Source: Bog-756 sp963777665 (lineage in GTDB: Bacteria > Actinomycetota > Acidimicrobiia > Acidimicrobiales > RAAP-2). Taken from it: a DNA stretch of 64,000 bases. The stretch spans positions 562,499 to 626,498 of the forward strand of contig CAVZRJ010000003.1 of NCBI GenBank assembly GCA_963777665.1, in the 5' to 3' direction. Positions 58,501 to 64,000 of the stretch are shown here, in pieces (position 1 is the stretch's first letter; each line of letters starts with the position of its first letter). The notes beneath the pieces are model-generated. The model was given only the letters and a program-made list of their open reading frames with translations. It was not told the DNA's origin and did not search any database. A program made the position numbers and the translations under genes.

Positions 58501-61500
58501 CACCGTCAGAACGGTCTGTTGTAACGCTGGGTTCTGGGCAGCCCCGCCGTCCAGGATGGGGTTCGTGACCATAGGAGCGGGTTCGATCGTGATCGGATCT
58601 GCAGCCGACGTTCCCGTTACGCCGATGGTGAAGCCACCGGTGTAGAAGGATGAGGGATCGCTCTCGTTCCCTGAGGTCACCAGTTGGATCGTGCCGCCCG
58701 GACCAACGTCGCTCAGCGCCGTTGTCAGTGAACACACGTTTGCGGACGTGACGCAGTTGCCGTTACCTAGGGCGCTAGGTGCCGCGTAGAGAACGGGCGA
58801 TCCGGACGAGGTGACATCTACGCATTGATTGGCCGTTGCCGTGAGTTGTTTCCCTGAGTAGTGGTCGGTGTCACCCGAGTACGAGGTGCCGAGACACCAC
58901 CAGCCGTCTCTGGTCGGGGTCACGTTGCCTGTCGGAACTGTCCAAGTGGACTGGTCGCCGCCGCTCGGCACCGGTCCAGTCACTCCAGCAACAGGGGTCG
59001 TCGTTGATGCGCACCCGGAGGAGGGTGCGCCCCCTGTTCCCTCGAAGCACTTGTACACCGTGACCGACCCCCCCGGGGCGGCTAATCCGGCCCCGGCTCC
59101 GGTGACAGTGATGGTGTCCTTCGACAGCGAGTTACCGAAGGTGAGATTGGCAGTGGAGGCAAGGCTCGCGCTGGTTGTGGGTGTGGCCGGATCCACCGTG
59201 AAGCTCTGGGGGTTGCCGGTGGCGCCCATGTAGTCGGTCCCGGCCGCCACCTTGGCGGTCAGGGTGCAGGTGCCCACCCCGATAAAGGAGACATCGAGGG
59301 GGGGACTCCCGGAGACCGTGCAGACCGTGGGCGTCGTCGACACGTCGACCGACGTGGCGCCATCGCCGGTGGTCGAGACGTTGGCGGGGAAGCCTCCCCC
59401 GTAGGTGGCCGACATGGGCAGGTTGGAGATGGTCGGGGTGGTCGGTGTGGCCTGACCCACCGTGAAGCTCTGGGGGTTGCCGGTGGCGCCCATGTAGTCG
59501 GTCCCGGCCGCCACCTTGGCGGTCAGGGTGCAGGTGCCCACCCCGATAAAGGAGACATCGAGGGGGGGACTCCCGGAGACCGTGCAGACCGTGGGCGTCG
59601 TCGACGCGTCGACCGACGTGGTGCCATCGCCGGTGGTCGAGACGTTGGCGGGGAAGCCTCCCCCGTAGGTGGCCGACATGGGCAGGTTGGAGATGGTCGG
59701 GGTGGTCGGTGTGGCCTGACCCACCGTGAAGCTCTGGGGGTTGCCGGTGGCGCCCATGTAGTCGGTCCCGGCCGCCACCTTGGCGGTCAGGGTGCAGGTG
59801 CCCACCCCGATAAAGGAGACATCGAGGGGGGGACTCCCGGAGACCGTGCAGACCGTGGGCGTCGTCGACGCGTCGACCGACGTGGCGCCATCGCCGGTGG
59901 TCGAGACGTTGGCGGGGAAGCCTCCCCCGTAGGTGGCCGACATGGGCAGGTTGGAGATGGTCGGGGTGGTCGGTGTGGCCTGACCCACCGTGAAGCTCTG
60001 GGGGTTGCCGGTGGCGCCCATGTAGTCGGTCCCGGCCGCCACCTTGGCGGTCAGGGTGCAGGTGCCCACCCCGATAAAGGAGACATCGAGGGGGGGACTC
60101 CCGGAGACCGTGCAGACCGTGGGCGTCGTCGACGCGTCGACCGACGTGGTGCCATCGCCGGTGGTCGAGACGTTGGCGGGGAAGCCTCCCCCGTAGGTGG
60201 CCGACATGGGCAGGTTGGAGATGGTCGGGGTGGTCGGTGTTTCATAGACGGAGAAACACCCGTCGCTCGTAGCATCCGTAGAACTCGTGTAGTTCGAGTC
60301 ACCAGAATATTCGGCGACAAAACACCACGGCCCGGGGGAACTCGGATCGAAGGCTGTCGAGTTGACTGTTCCGGGGTAGCTGCTCCCGCTCAATGACTGC
60401 GTGTCGAACGGGGTCCCCGAGGGAGTGCAGGGATCGACGACACTGACAGCCTGGCAGGCATAGAACTGAACCTGCTGCGATGGGTCTGGAGCGCCAGGAG
60501 CGTTCACTGCCGTGACGGTGGCCAGGTCACTGATAGATCCTCCGAACGCGATGCTCGGGGGATTGGTGTTGTTTGGTGGGATTGGAGAGGGAGAGCTCGT
60601 GACGTCCGAGGTGATCACGGGGGGAGCGCCTGCAAGAGTGCAGCTCACTGTCTCATTGGTATGCGTTACACAGGTGGAGGAGTCTCCGACGCTCACCCCT
60701 ACGTCGGTGCCGCCTCCTGGGAAAGGAGCATTGCCGAAGCAGAATAGAGCGCCATCTGTGGCGACAGCGCACCAGCCCATGCCTCTACTATTGCCGCCAA
60801 CGCTGACCTGCTGAAAATGGCCGGAGACACTAGAGGGAGAGCCATTGTTGCCCCAGCAAGTGATCGATCCTCCCCCGGTAGCTACAGCACACGCAAGACC
60901 CACGCCAACGCTGACTTGTTGGAAACTTCCCGACGGTTCATAGGTGTCATCGCCCCAGCAGTAGACCGCGTTGGTTGTCTGAACGATCCCGCAGGCGGCG
61001 TCGGATCCGGTGCTCACCTGGGTAAAGTCGGTACTCGACTCGGGCGAGGGCGGACCTGGCGTGATGTGGGTCGACGGGTCCCCCCAGCAGACAACGGTCG
61101 CGTCCACCTTCAATGCGCAGACGGTTCCGATCCCGTCGCTGACCTGCTGGAAACTGCCTTGCGGGTAGGTCTGTTCGCCAAAGGCATTGTCCCCCCAGCA
61201 CGTAACGTGGTTGCCCGTATCCACGGCGCAAGCCGAGAAGTTTGGCTCGGTACTGCCGCTGTAGTTGTCGCCAACTGAGACCTGGGTGAAGGTGCCGGTG
61301 CTTGGTGGAGTAACTGAGTTGGTGCCCCAGCACTCCAGGGATCCCCCGGTTTCGACTCCGCACGCGGCGGAGCTCCCAACACTGACTTGAGGAAGGGTCG
61401 GAGAGGCCTGAGCAGGGTTAGACAGGTCGATGAAGAAGGACAGGATGGTGAGACAAAGCGAGAAGAACACCGCCGAAAGGGCCGTAGCTGCAAAGGCCAA

Positions 61501-61584
61501 GCGACGCCGCTTGCGTCTAGCAGACCAGCCCCGAGTGGCCGATGGAGAGAGAATTGCCGCCCGTCGTGCCGCACCCGCCCTCAT
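51691..61584 (-). CDS. Giant secreted mosaic repeat protein (RCC1, Ig-like, beta-helix, Fn3, YVTN propeller)
   Basis: A 3297-residue protein. A basic N-terminus (RRKRRR) and one long hydrophobic segment (about 27-52) act as signal peptide or anchor. In order: short RCC1-like CWG repeats (65-330), an Ig-like part, four 88-residue near-identical repeats (449-800), an Ig-like domain, a right-handed beta-helix ending in IGAYEPG (940-1275), a Big_1-like domain, a second RCC1 block (1415-1880), a second beta-helix (1890-2230), a poorly defined region, two Fn3 domains (2700-2880) and seven 42-residue YVTN propeller repeats (3010-3297). No sortase motif or C-terminal anchor is seen. It suggests an adhesin or surface fibre; function is inferred. 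It has its own TTGACA promoter. Confidence 0.85.
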   Translation of the reverse strand: MRAGAARRAAILSPSATRGWSARRKRRRLAFAATALSAVFFSLCLTILSFFIDLSNPAQASPTLPQVSVGSSAACGVETGGSLECWGTNSVTPPSTGTFTQVSVGDNYSGSTEPNFSACAVDTGNHVTCWGDNAFGEQTYPQGSFQQVSDGIGTVCALKVDATVVCWGDPSTHITPGPPSPESSTDFTQVSTGSDAACGIVQTTNAVYCWGDDTYEPSGSFQQVSVGVGLACAVATGGGSITCWGNNGSPSSVSGHFQQVSVGGNSRGMGWCAVATDGALFCFGNAPFPGGGTDVGVSVGDSSTCVTHTNETVSCTLAGAPPVITSDVTSSPSPIPPNNTNPPSIAFGGSISDLATVTAVNAPGAPDPSQQVQFYACQAVSVVDPCTPSGTPFDTQSLSGSSYPGTVNSTAFDPSSPGPWCFVAEYSGDSNYTSSTDATSDGCFSVYETPTTPTISNLPMSATYGGGFPANVSTTGDGTTSVDASTTPTVCTVSGSPPLDVSFIGVGTCTLTAKVAAGTDYMGATGNPQSFTVGQATPTTPTISNLPMSATYGGGFPANVSTTGDGATSVDASTTPTVCTVSGSPPLDVSFIGVGTCTLTAKVAAGTDYMGATGNPQSFTVGQATPTTPTISNLPMSATYGGGFPANVSTTGDGTTSVDASTTPTVCTVSGSPPLDVSFIGVGTCTLTAKVAAGTDYMGATGNPQSFTVGQATPTTPTISNLPMSATYGGGFPANVSTTGDGATSVDVSTTPTVCTVSGSPPLDVSFIGVGTCTLTAKVAAGTDYMGATGNPQSFTVDPATPTTSASLASTANLTFGNSLSKDTITVTGAGAGLAAPGGSVTVYKCFEGTGGAPSSGCASTTTPVAGVTGPVPSGGDQSTWTVPTGNVTPTRDGWWCLGTSYSGDTDHYSGKQLTATANQCVDVTSSGSPVLYAAPSALGNGNCVTSANVCSLTTALSDVGPGGTIQLVTSGNESDPSSFYTGGFTIGVTGTSAADPITIEPAPMVTNPILDGGAAQNPALQQTVLTVGDGVFSNISGVTIQNGSLGGIQSNTGAVTSPGVVTIADSTVSGNSSGGIDGGLGQLNVSDSAVTNNQGGGISLSGGGSISEVTVANNATAGDGGGILNSSGNLTVANSTLSQNSAPTGAGGDIYNAGGGTVDVNASIFANSGTIGSDCVTDGTSPLTDGGYNLADDGSCVEFTAPTSNFQEASPILDTSGLQDNAGPNGSPALTDTIALDSGATFAQHVVDDQSLCPATDQRGLSRTVPCAIGAYEPGPATSIVTTTPATTTSTAPLSVPVSELYGPLTATVTDHYGNPVAGVPVTFQAPLSGPSGTFDDAQCDSGSSAQTCVVDTGPDGVAESAPYTTNASTSPVSTPYQVTASVTGAPTPAPFYIENTAASSSGSPTAAAYGWGNPTGESGTARSAVPVPVSTGANGGLFDNGITQVAAGSDGTVLAVDASQNVYAWGNEEYAQFGRQPVLAANGQPENTISTPYHVKIPLFPNEQDNVTAIAEGGSFSLALTASHQIWAWGYNGDGELGDGSTTGDTPCSPTLGLSGTPCQYTPVNVNLKYVTANNTNGDYPIAIAAGQNYALLLTIHGNVWAWGSNTFGQLGQPTTGAGGIAHSDVPVQVQGLTNIHSIAAGGTYALAATLGPGNVGPGNVSVWGYVGDGELGTSATTGNDPCSTALSGFSAIGDLCQNTPVDVTALDGTVSKVAAGFDQAAAVTSSGTVETWGDNSEGQLGVGSITGQAASCHDVTGDQPGGVIAATQSVCDDLPSPVQGLSGTISRVSAGYQFDEVMNTTGALYSWGATGSSPGDLGYATLPGNACANNSCMDEPSPTSVSLPGGVELADCGPCFAAGRGQGVAIAAPTLATGTTPCGAAVQTCYPVPSSIQTGCGSSAPDQTQNIYNFINGLPGGTANAPVEVLFNPTNASPAPCYEVNGMLFLRGLHNMIVDGNGATFQQDSDTNTELTTNTSQAVGPYCQDPAQFNTAAASAYAFATIPEYKNPQDHLPDDIMWYIEGGCDLQFENMAITSNAAGQGGHNDAGFQVAGAQRVLITGTVMTGVLGDCVTVIGLHEANPVGAYPASDVTVSNNTCNDPAGRDGVSVQYSQRVTIGGTAAPDGHQTPEDGTNAADGNTLIVPTDGVDLEGDCASSTGGLGNIQINHNAITAQWSLSGQTTEQLYQVAFNNNVVTGPMTVKVNSLGGCTSPFIPAIPGQNLTFKNNSSTTVAPSSIGPASFNIWGEIGGVVSGSNTIPMCGYTNVSNYLYSCGPYDAALVDTSPAQEDEEGATCLYSSTQALVSCTDTLNQTSDALIQPGDSGDTVVVPNSTSAPTTWCLTPGTYTVGTVTPPTPGSTFSTFALNLSGAQARWPAACASHPNQSVIVLQPGFPSPTNHWQGPEGGGVEVTGNSLHGSNNSGINSPTAFVTGAGASGDSGSTSFEGDTQCHNTALNGTVFEQFPTTSLPTCPFPVTPIPAAIAQPPDLPGVTISAAVAGLATHKLGSAAPPEPPSATAGGSPSNGPLASPTPERLTCSTVTSTTQFDPPLSNASAATSEMALVHVLISGCKNAATNAAVAGEGTGITELPLASSNCSTLSAGSTAPTSLAISWSTPALGTSQVIFSGFSRATTGDDVGFDLGSIVKNGVHLSLTSTLTNTPFSAECNTAAGVPSLQGILTSTSTPPVSVPVGFVAVSVPTVPTAVTATRANGQATVSWTPPISNGGETITGYAVKASPGTGTCSPSPATSTSCIMTGLANGTPYSFTVSATNAVGASPLSTPSTPVTPATVPSSPTSVTAIPDKASAQLSWTAPLSDGGAAITGYTATSSPGNKTCTTTGATSCTVAGLANGTSYTFTVSAKNAAGTGKPSAASPSIKPGTETITSVSFGGTQSSPTITVSGSGFGDTKSVLGTATPASATQNCSPATGYDYHTNFYIDDQTRGWVAGLGPPALAAVGVSISSYSNTRVVFTPGSCYEHNGWTFDPGDNYTMFTLGKTYSGTFRLTDTYVANSGSNSVSVLNATTSSLVGTVNVGTAPSGVAVTPNGGDVYVANSGSNTVSVINTYTASVIGTVNVGSSPYGVAVSPNGSHVYVTNAHSGTVSVINTATNTVSATVTVGSDPLGVSVIPNGTEAYVTNSGSGTVSVINTTTNAVLSTVGVGSDPYGVAATPSHVYVANFGSNSLSVISTTTNGVVGTVNVGVEPFGVAITPSGSDVFVANSLTDTVSIISASTNAVVATVDVGDEPFGVAITPDGTDAYVVNSGSGTVSVINTSTDAVGAPIVDSGSSPSWLAVT
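59185..60240 (-). repeat. Four tandem copies of a 264-bp repeat inside the giant gene
   Basis: Exact spacing of 264 bases separates matching landmarks (AAGCTCTGGG at 59201, 59465, 59729, 59993). Each copy encodes 88 residues starting TPTTPTISNLPMSATYGGG. Differences are few. At one position the copies alternate, reading GTTS, GATS, GTTS, GATS from N- to C-terminus. The last copy also has VDVS for VDAS and TVDPA for TVGQA. Confidence 0.95.
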
Positions 61585-61618
61585 CCGCCGCCCACCTTCT
61601 CATAGTTCCGCTCAAACT

Positions 61619-61647
61619 GGCCTAATGGATCGGGAGGTTTTTGTCAA
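61619..61647 (-). promoter_or_regulatory. Promoter of the giant gene (TTGACA, 17-bp spacer, TAGGCC)
   Basis: On the minus strand a perfect -35 TTGACA (61647-61642) is followed after exactly 17 bases by TAGGCC (61624-61619). The predicted leader is about 27 nt and contains GAAGGTGGG before ATG 61584. The -10 lacks the final T, so strength is uncertain. Confidence 0.5.
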
Positions 61648-61771
61648 TCGGCCACCCCGAAATGGCACCGCTTGTAGCGCTTCGCACGCGAGCAGTAGGT
61701 GTTCACTTATTAGGCACTTGCCTGGGAACCCTACGACTTGACCGCCTGCAACCGCCCCAATGTCCATTGGG

Positions 61772-61799
61772 TGAACCGGCCTGGCTTTCCTGGAGGCTC
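61772..61799 (+). repeat. Left terminal inverted repeat of the IS3-family element
   Basis: 28 bp beginning TGAACCGGCCTGG and ending TGGAGGCTC; pairs with 63092-63119 with five mismatches. Confidence 0.85.
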
Positions 61800-61822
61800 C
61801 AAACCTTGGAAAGGTTGGAGTC

Positions 61823-62155
61823 ATGGAAGGACAGAAACCATCATCGAAGCGATATCCACCTGAGCTGAAGGAGCGGGCCGTACGCATGGTCCAAGAGCTC
61901 CGGCGCGAGGATCCCGGCGACAAGGCGGTGATCTCGAGGGTGGCCCGCCAGCTGGGCATCGGCACCGAGTCGTTGCGCAACTGGGTCAAGCAGGCCGACA
62001 TCGACGCCGGGGATCGCGGTGGCCTGACCACGGCCGAACGGGCCGAGCTCGTCGAGCTGCGGAAGAAGAACCGCGACCTGCAGCGCTCCAATGACATCTT
62101 GCAGGCTGCAGCAAGTTTCTTCGGGGCGGAGCTCGACCGCCGACAAAGGAAGTAG
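61823..62155 (+). CDS. IS3-family transposase OrfA
   Basis: A 110-residue protein with the helix-turn-helix RYPPELKERAVRMVQELRRE, ISRVARQLGIGTESLRNWVK and a C-terminal leucine-zipper-like coiled coil (LTTAERAELVELRKKNRDLQ) that ends AAASFFGAELDR. It binds the terminal repeats and supplies the N-terminus of the OrfAB transposase by -1 frameshifting. The overlap region around 62140-62155 has the orfB frame reading PTKEVVAFIDAHRDR right after ELDR, as in related elements. Confidence 0.92.
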   Translation: MEGQKPSSKRYPPELKERAVRMVQELRREDPGDKAVISRVARQLGIGTESLRNWVKQADIDAGDRGGLTTAERAELVELRKKNRDLQRSNDILQAAASFFGAELDRRQRK

Positions 62156-63076
62156 TCGCCTTCATCGACGCCCATCGGGACCGGGAGACCGGTGGGCGTC
62201 GATGGGGGGTCGAGCCGATCTGCACGGTGCTGCAGTTCGCCCCCTCCACCTATTACGCCGCCAAGTCCCGGCCACCGTCAGGGCGGGCGCTATCCGACGC
62301 CATCTTGGGGCCCAAGCTCCTCGAGCTGTGGAAGCACAACTACTCGGTCTATGGGCGGCGCAAGCTCTGGAAGGCCGCCGGTCGGGCCGACCTCGACGTC
62401 GGTCGGGACCAGGTGGCCCGCCTCATGGCAGACCAGGGCATACGCGGTGCGAGCCGGGCCAAGAAGCGCTTCACCACCAAGTCCGATCCGACCGCGGTCC
62501 GGGCCCCCGACCTCGTCAACCGCAACTTCGAGCGCGTCGCGTCCCGACGCCTTGTGGGTCGCCGATTTCACCTATTGCTCGACGTGGTCGGGCGTCGTCT
62601 ACGTGGCTTTCATCATCGACGTCTTCTCCCGGCGTCTGGTCGGCTGGAAGGCGGCGCGCTCGATGACGGCGGCGTTGGTGATCGATGCGATCAACATGGC
62701 GGCATGGACCCGACGGCACACCACGATCGACGGGCTCATCTGTCACACGGATGCGGGAAGTCAATACACGTCAATTCTCTACACCGAACGCCTCGACGAT
62801 GTTGGGGCCGCGCCGTCCATCGGGACCGTCGGTGACAGTTTCGACAACGCCATGGCCGAATCGGTCATGGGACTCTTCAAGACCGAGCTGCACCGCAACC
62901 CGGCCGCGCTCGCGGCCAACGGCGGCCCCTGGAAGGGCCTCGACGACCTCGAACCGGCGACGTGTGGCTGGGTCTCATGGTTCAACGAGGAGCGACTGCA
63001 CTCAGAGCTCGGCGACCGCACGCCGGCCGAAGCCGAAGTCGACTACCGTCAAAGATCTCAGCCCGATGTGGCATGA
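62140..63076 (+). CDS. IS3-family transposase OrfB (DDE integrase core), frame broken near 62542
   Basis: Read in the -1 frame after orfA: EVVAFIDAHRDRETGGRRWG, ICTVLQFAPSTYYAAKS, YGRRKLWKAAGRA, then after one extra base near 62542 the catalytic core WVADFTYCSTWSG (first Asp), ICHTDAGSQYTS (second Asp) and NAMAESVMGLFKTEL (Glu). It ends WFNEERLHSELGDRTPAEAE. The DDE triad is complete, so apart from the frameshift the element looks recent. If the extra base is real, the copy is inactive. Confidence 0.85.
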
Positions 63077-63091
63077 GAAAACAAAGCCAGC

Positions 63092-63119
63092 GAGTCTCCA
63101 TCAGACCCAGGCCGGTTCA
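63092..63119 (-). repeat. Right terminal inverted repeat of the IS3-family element
   Basis: Reverse complement begins TGAACCGGCCTGG and ends TGGAGACTC; adjacent to the GGG duplication at 63120-63122. Confidence 0.85.
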
Positions 63120-63540
63120 GGGATGCGACCCAGCCTCCGGATCCGAGAAGTACACCTTGGAGATAACGTCGCGGAAAGCGAGGTCCTCCAAGTGACCGCG
63201 GACCGAGGTGTGGGGCAGGTCGAGCCTTGCTGCGGTAGGTGGCGGTCATCATCTTGCCTCCAGCTGCGACCGCCAGCTCTACGACTTTCCTACGAAGCGG
63301 GTGCATGCCGTCGAGGGCGATCTGCGCTAGAAGCGACCAGGCCTCTGAGTCGGCCACGCCGATCAACCGGAGGGCTTCCAGGAGCTGACCTAGCTGGCCG
63401 AGGATCCGACCCACACCTTCGGCCCCGGGGACCCGATGGATGACGACAGATCGACTCTGTCGGTCTGCAAGTTCCCGTCTCTTGCCCCGACCTCCACCTT
63501 GTGTGGTAGCGGACAACGGGGAAAATGCCATCGTCGGTAC
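63120..63540 (-). pseudogene. Remnant of a winged-helix-containing protein, interrupted by the IS element
   Basis: On the minus strand a readable stretch SVVIHRVPGAEGVGRILGQL, ALRLIGVADSEAWSLL, QIALDGMHPLRRKVVELAVA leads to a helix-turn-helix segment TATYRSK and, after one extra base near 63222, LDLPHTSVRGHLEDLAF and VYFSDPEAGSHP. The IS target duplication follows at once. The order resembles the C-terminal region of plasmid- or element-borne replication/ATPase proteins of actinobacteria, but no family is certain. Upstream of 63540 the frame no longer reads as protein. Confidence 0.45.
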
Positions 63541-63697
63541 CGGGTAGCCGCACTCGTTGGCAGACGATGCGCGATTGGAGCAGGAGGATGGGAAGCTGCT
63601 CATGTTGCTGCCATAACAGTCGTGCTGCTTGGGACAGTTGGCGCAACAGACACTCCAGCGCAGTTCCTGCGCGCTTCCGATGACTGTTGGTTCGCCC

Positions 63698-64000
63698 GCA
63701 AGAGCCAACCAGCGTGAGCGCAGTCAAGGTAGCCGCCGGTCAACTCATGGTGACGGTCACGCCCGGCTCGAACAAGGGCGCTGCGACGACCAGCCACACC
63801 GCCACCTGCACATCCCTCAATGGCGGGGTCACTCATTCGGCGTCAGTAGCGCCAGCCCGGTAACTATGCTCGGGCTGACAGCAGGGAAGACCTACCGGGG
63901 CGCGGTCTCGGGTCACCGTGCAAGAGGGCGCCGGCCTGTCATCGAATCCGTCGGGAGGAGTCCCTCCGCAGCCCGGCCGGCGGTCCTGGTGGTGGTCAGC
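63698..64000 (+). pseudogene. Remnant of a fibronectin III-type domain protein, running off the window
   Basis: The plus strand reads PTSVSAVKVAAGQLMVTVTP then TSHTATCTSLNGGVTHSAS, ending at a TAA (63858-63860); one base shift gives PVTMLGLTAGKTYRGAVSG and a second shift GAGLSSNPSGGV. This is the pattern of Fn3 domains with the motif GLTAGKTY, like those in the giant protein. It has no visible start and has lost its frame at least twice, so it is probably a decayed piece; further sequence could change this. Confidence 0.4.

Larger units (their letters stand above)
61772..63119 (+). mobile_element. IS3-family insertion sequence, 1348 bp, with terminal inverted repeats and GGG target duplication
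   Basis: Both ends start TGAACCGGCCTGG on their own strand; the 28-bp terminal repeats (61772-61799 and 63092-63119) match at 23 positions. GGG flanks both sides (61769-61771 and 63120-63122), a 3-bp target duplication as expected for IS3. Inside are orfA and orfB in overlapping frames. The right end falls beside a decayed gene, and the left end is 125 bp upstream of the giant gene's -35. Confidence 0.9.

Noticed and set aside
59185..60240. Regular repeats as a possible CRISPR array
   Set aside because: The period is 264 bases with no spacers, the copies are coding in one frame, and no cas genes are present.
51691..61584. Contact-dependent toxin or Rhs-type polymorphic toxin
   Set aside because: No YD/Rhs repeats, no toxin-like C-terminal domain and no immunity gene; the C-terminus is a propeller.

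Overview
The window is high-GC bacterial chromosome from an actinobacterium, most likely an uncultured member of Acidimicrobiia or a relative. The lineage call is inferred from the secA-prfB-ftsE-ftsX order, a DUF3039 protein, an SCO6745-family protein, a biotin synthase auxiliary protein beside bioB, an NDMA-dependent-type alcohol dehydrogenase, FadD/FadE-type lipid catabolism and many leaderless TANNNT promoters. It is not proven by any marker gene. Layout: (1) 1-9.2 kb is core: the 3' end of a phosphomannomutase, a Trm112-like protein, an SIS sugar isomerase, a short ribosome hibernation factor, secA, prfB, ftsE and ftsX. (2) 9.2-35.2 kb is mixed housekeeping and lipid metabolism: lipase, beta-lactamase-fold hydrolase, nucleotidyltransferase, acyl-CoA ligase divergent from an acyl-CoA dehydrogenase, an archaeal-type riboflavin synthase, bioD, an SDR, an NfeD-like/SPFH pair, an ABC-F ATPase, a two-gene accessory patch, dus-maf, bioB-bsaP, an enoyl-CoA hydratase, ahcY, a secreted GH3 glycosidase, an NRDE protein, a cNMP-binding protein and a sulfotransferase. 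(3) 35.5-51.3 kb is a catabolic island: a complete Liv-type ABC importer (fused permease, two ATPases, lipoprotein receptor), then alcohol dehydrogenase, Baeyer-Villiger-type monooxygenase, two amidohydrolases, a VOC/SnoaL fusion, an enoyl-CoA hydratase, an epoxide hydrolase, two acyl-CoA dehydrogenases and a small ferredoxin. Together they look like uptake, ring oxidation or cleavage and beta-oxidation of an alicyclic or terpenoid-like compound; the substrate is unknown. (4) 51.7-61.6 kb is a single gene for a 3297-residue secreted mosaic protein with RCC1-like blocks, four near-identical 264-bp repeats, beta-helices, fibronectin III domains and a C-terminal YVTN propeller. (5) 61.8-63.1 kb is an IS3-family element with 28-bp terminal inverted repeats and a GGG target duplication, next to decayed gene remnants that run to the window end. 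Quality note: at least a dozen otherwise well-conserved genes or fragments are broken by exactly one extra base, and nine of these sit within 27.2-29.5 kb (bioB, enoyl-CoA hydratase, ahcY). Removing the extra bases restores proteins of normal family length, so these are more likely consensus errors than true pseudogenes. They are annotated as whole genes with the frameshift stated.
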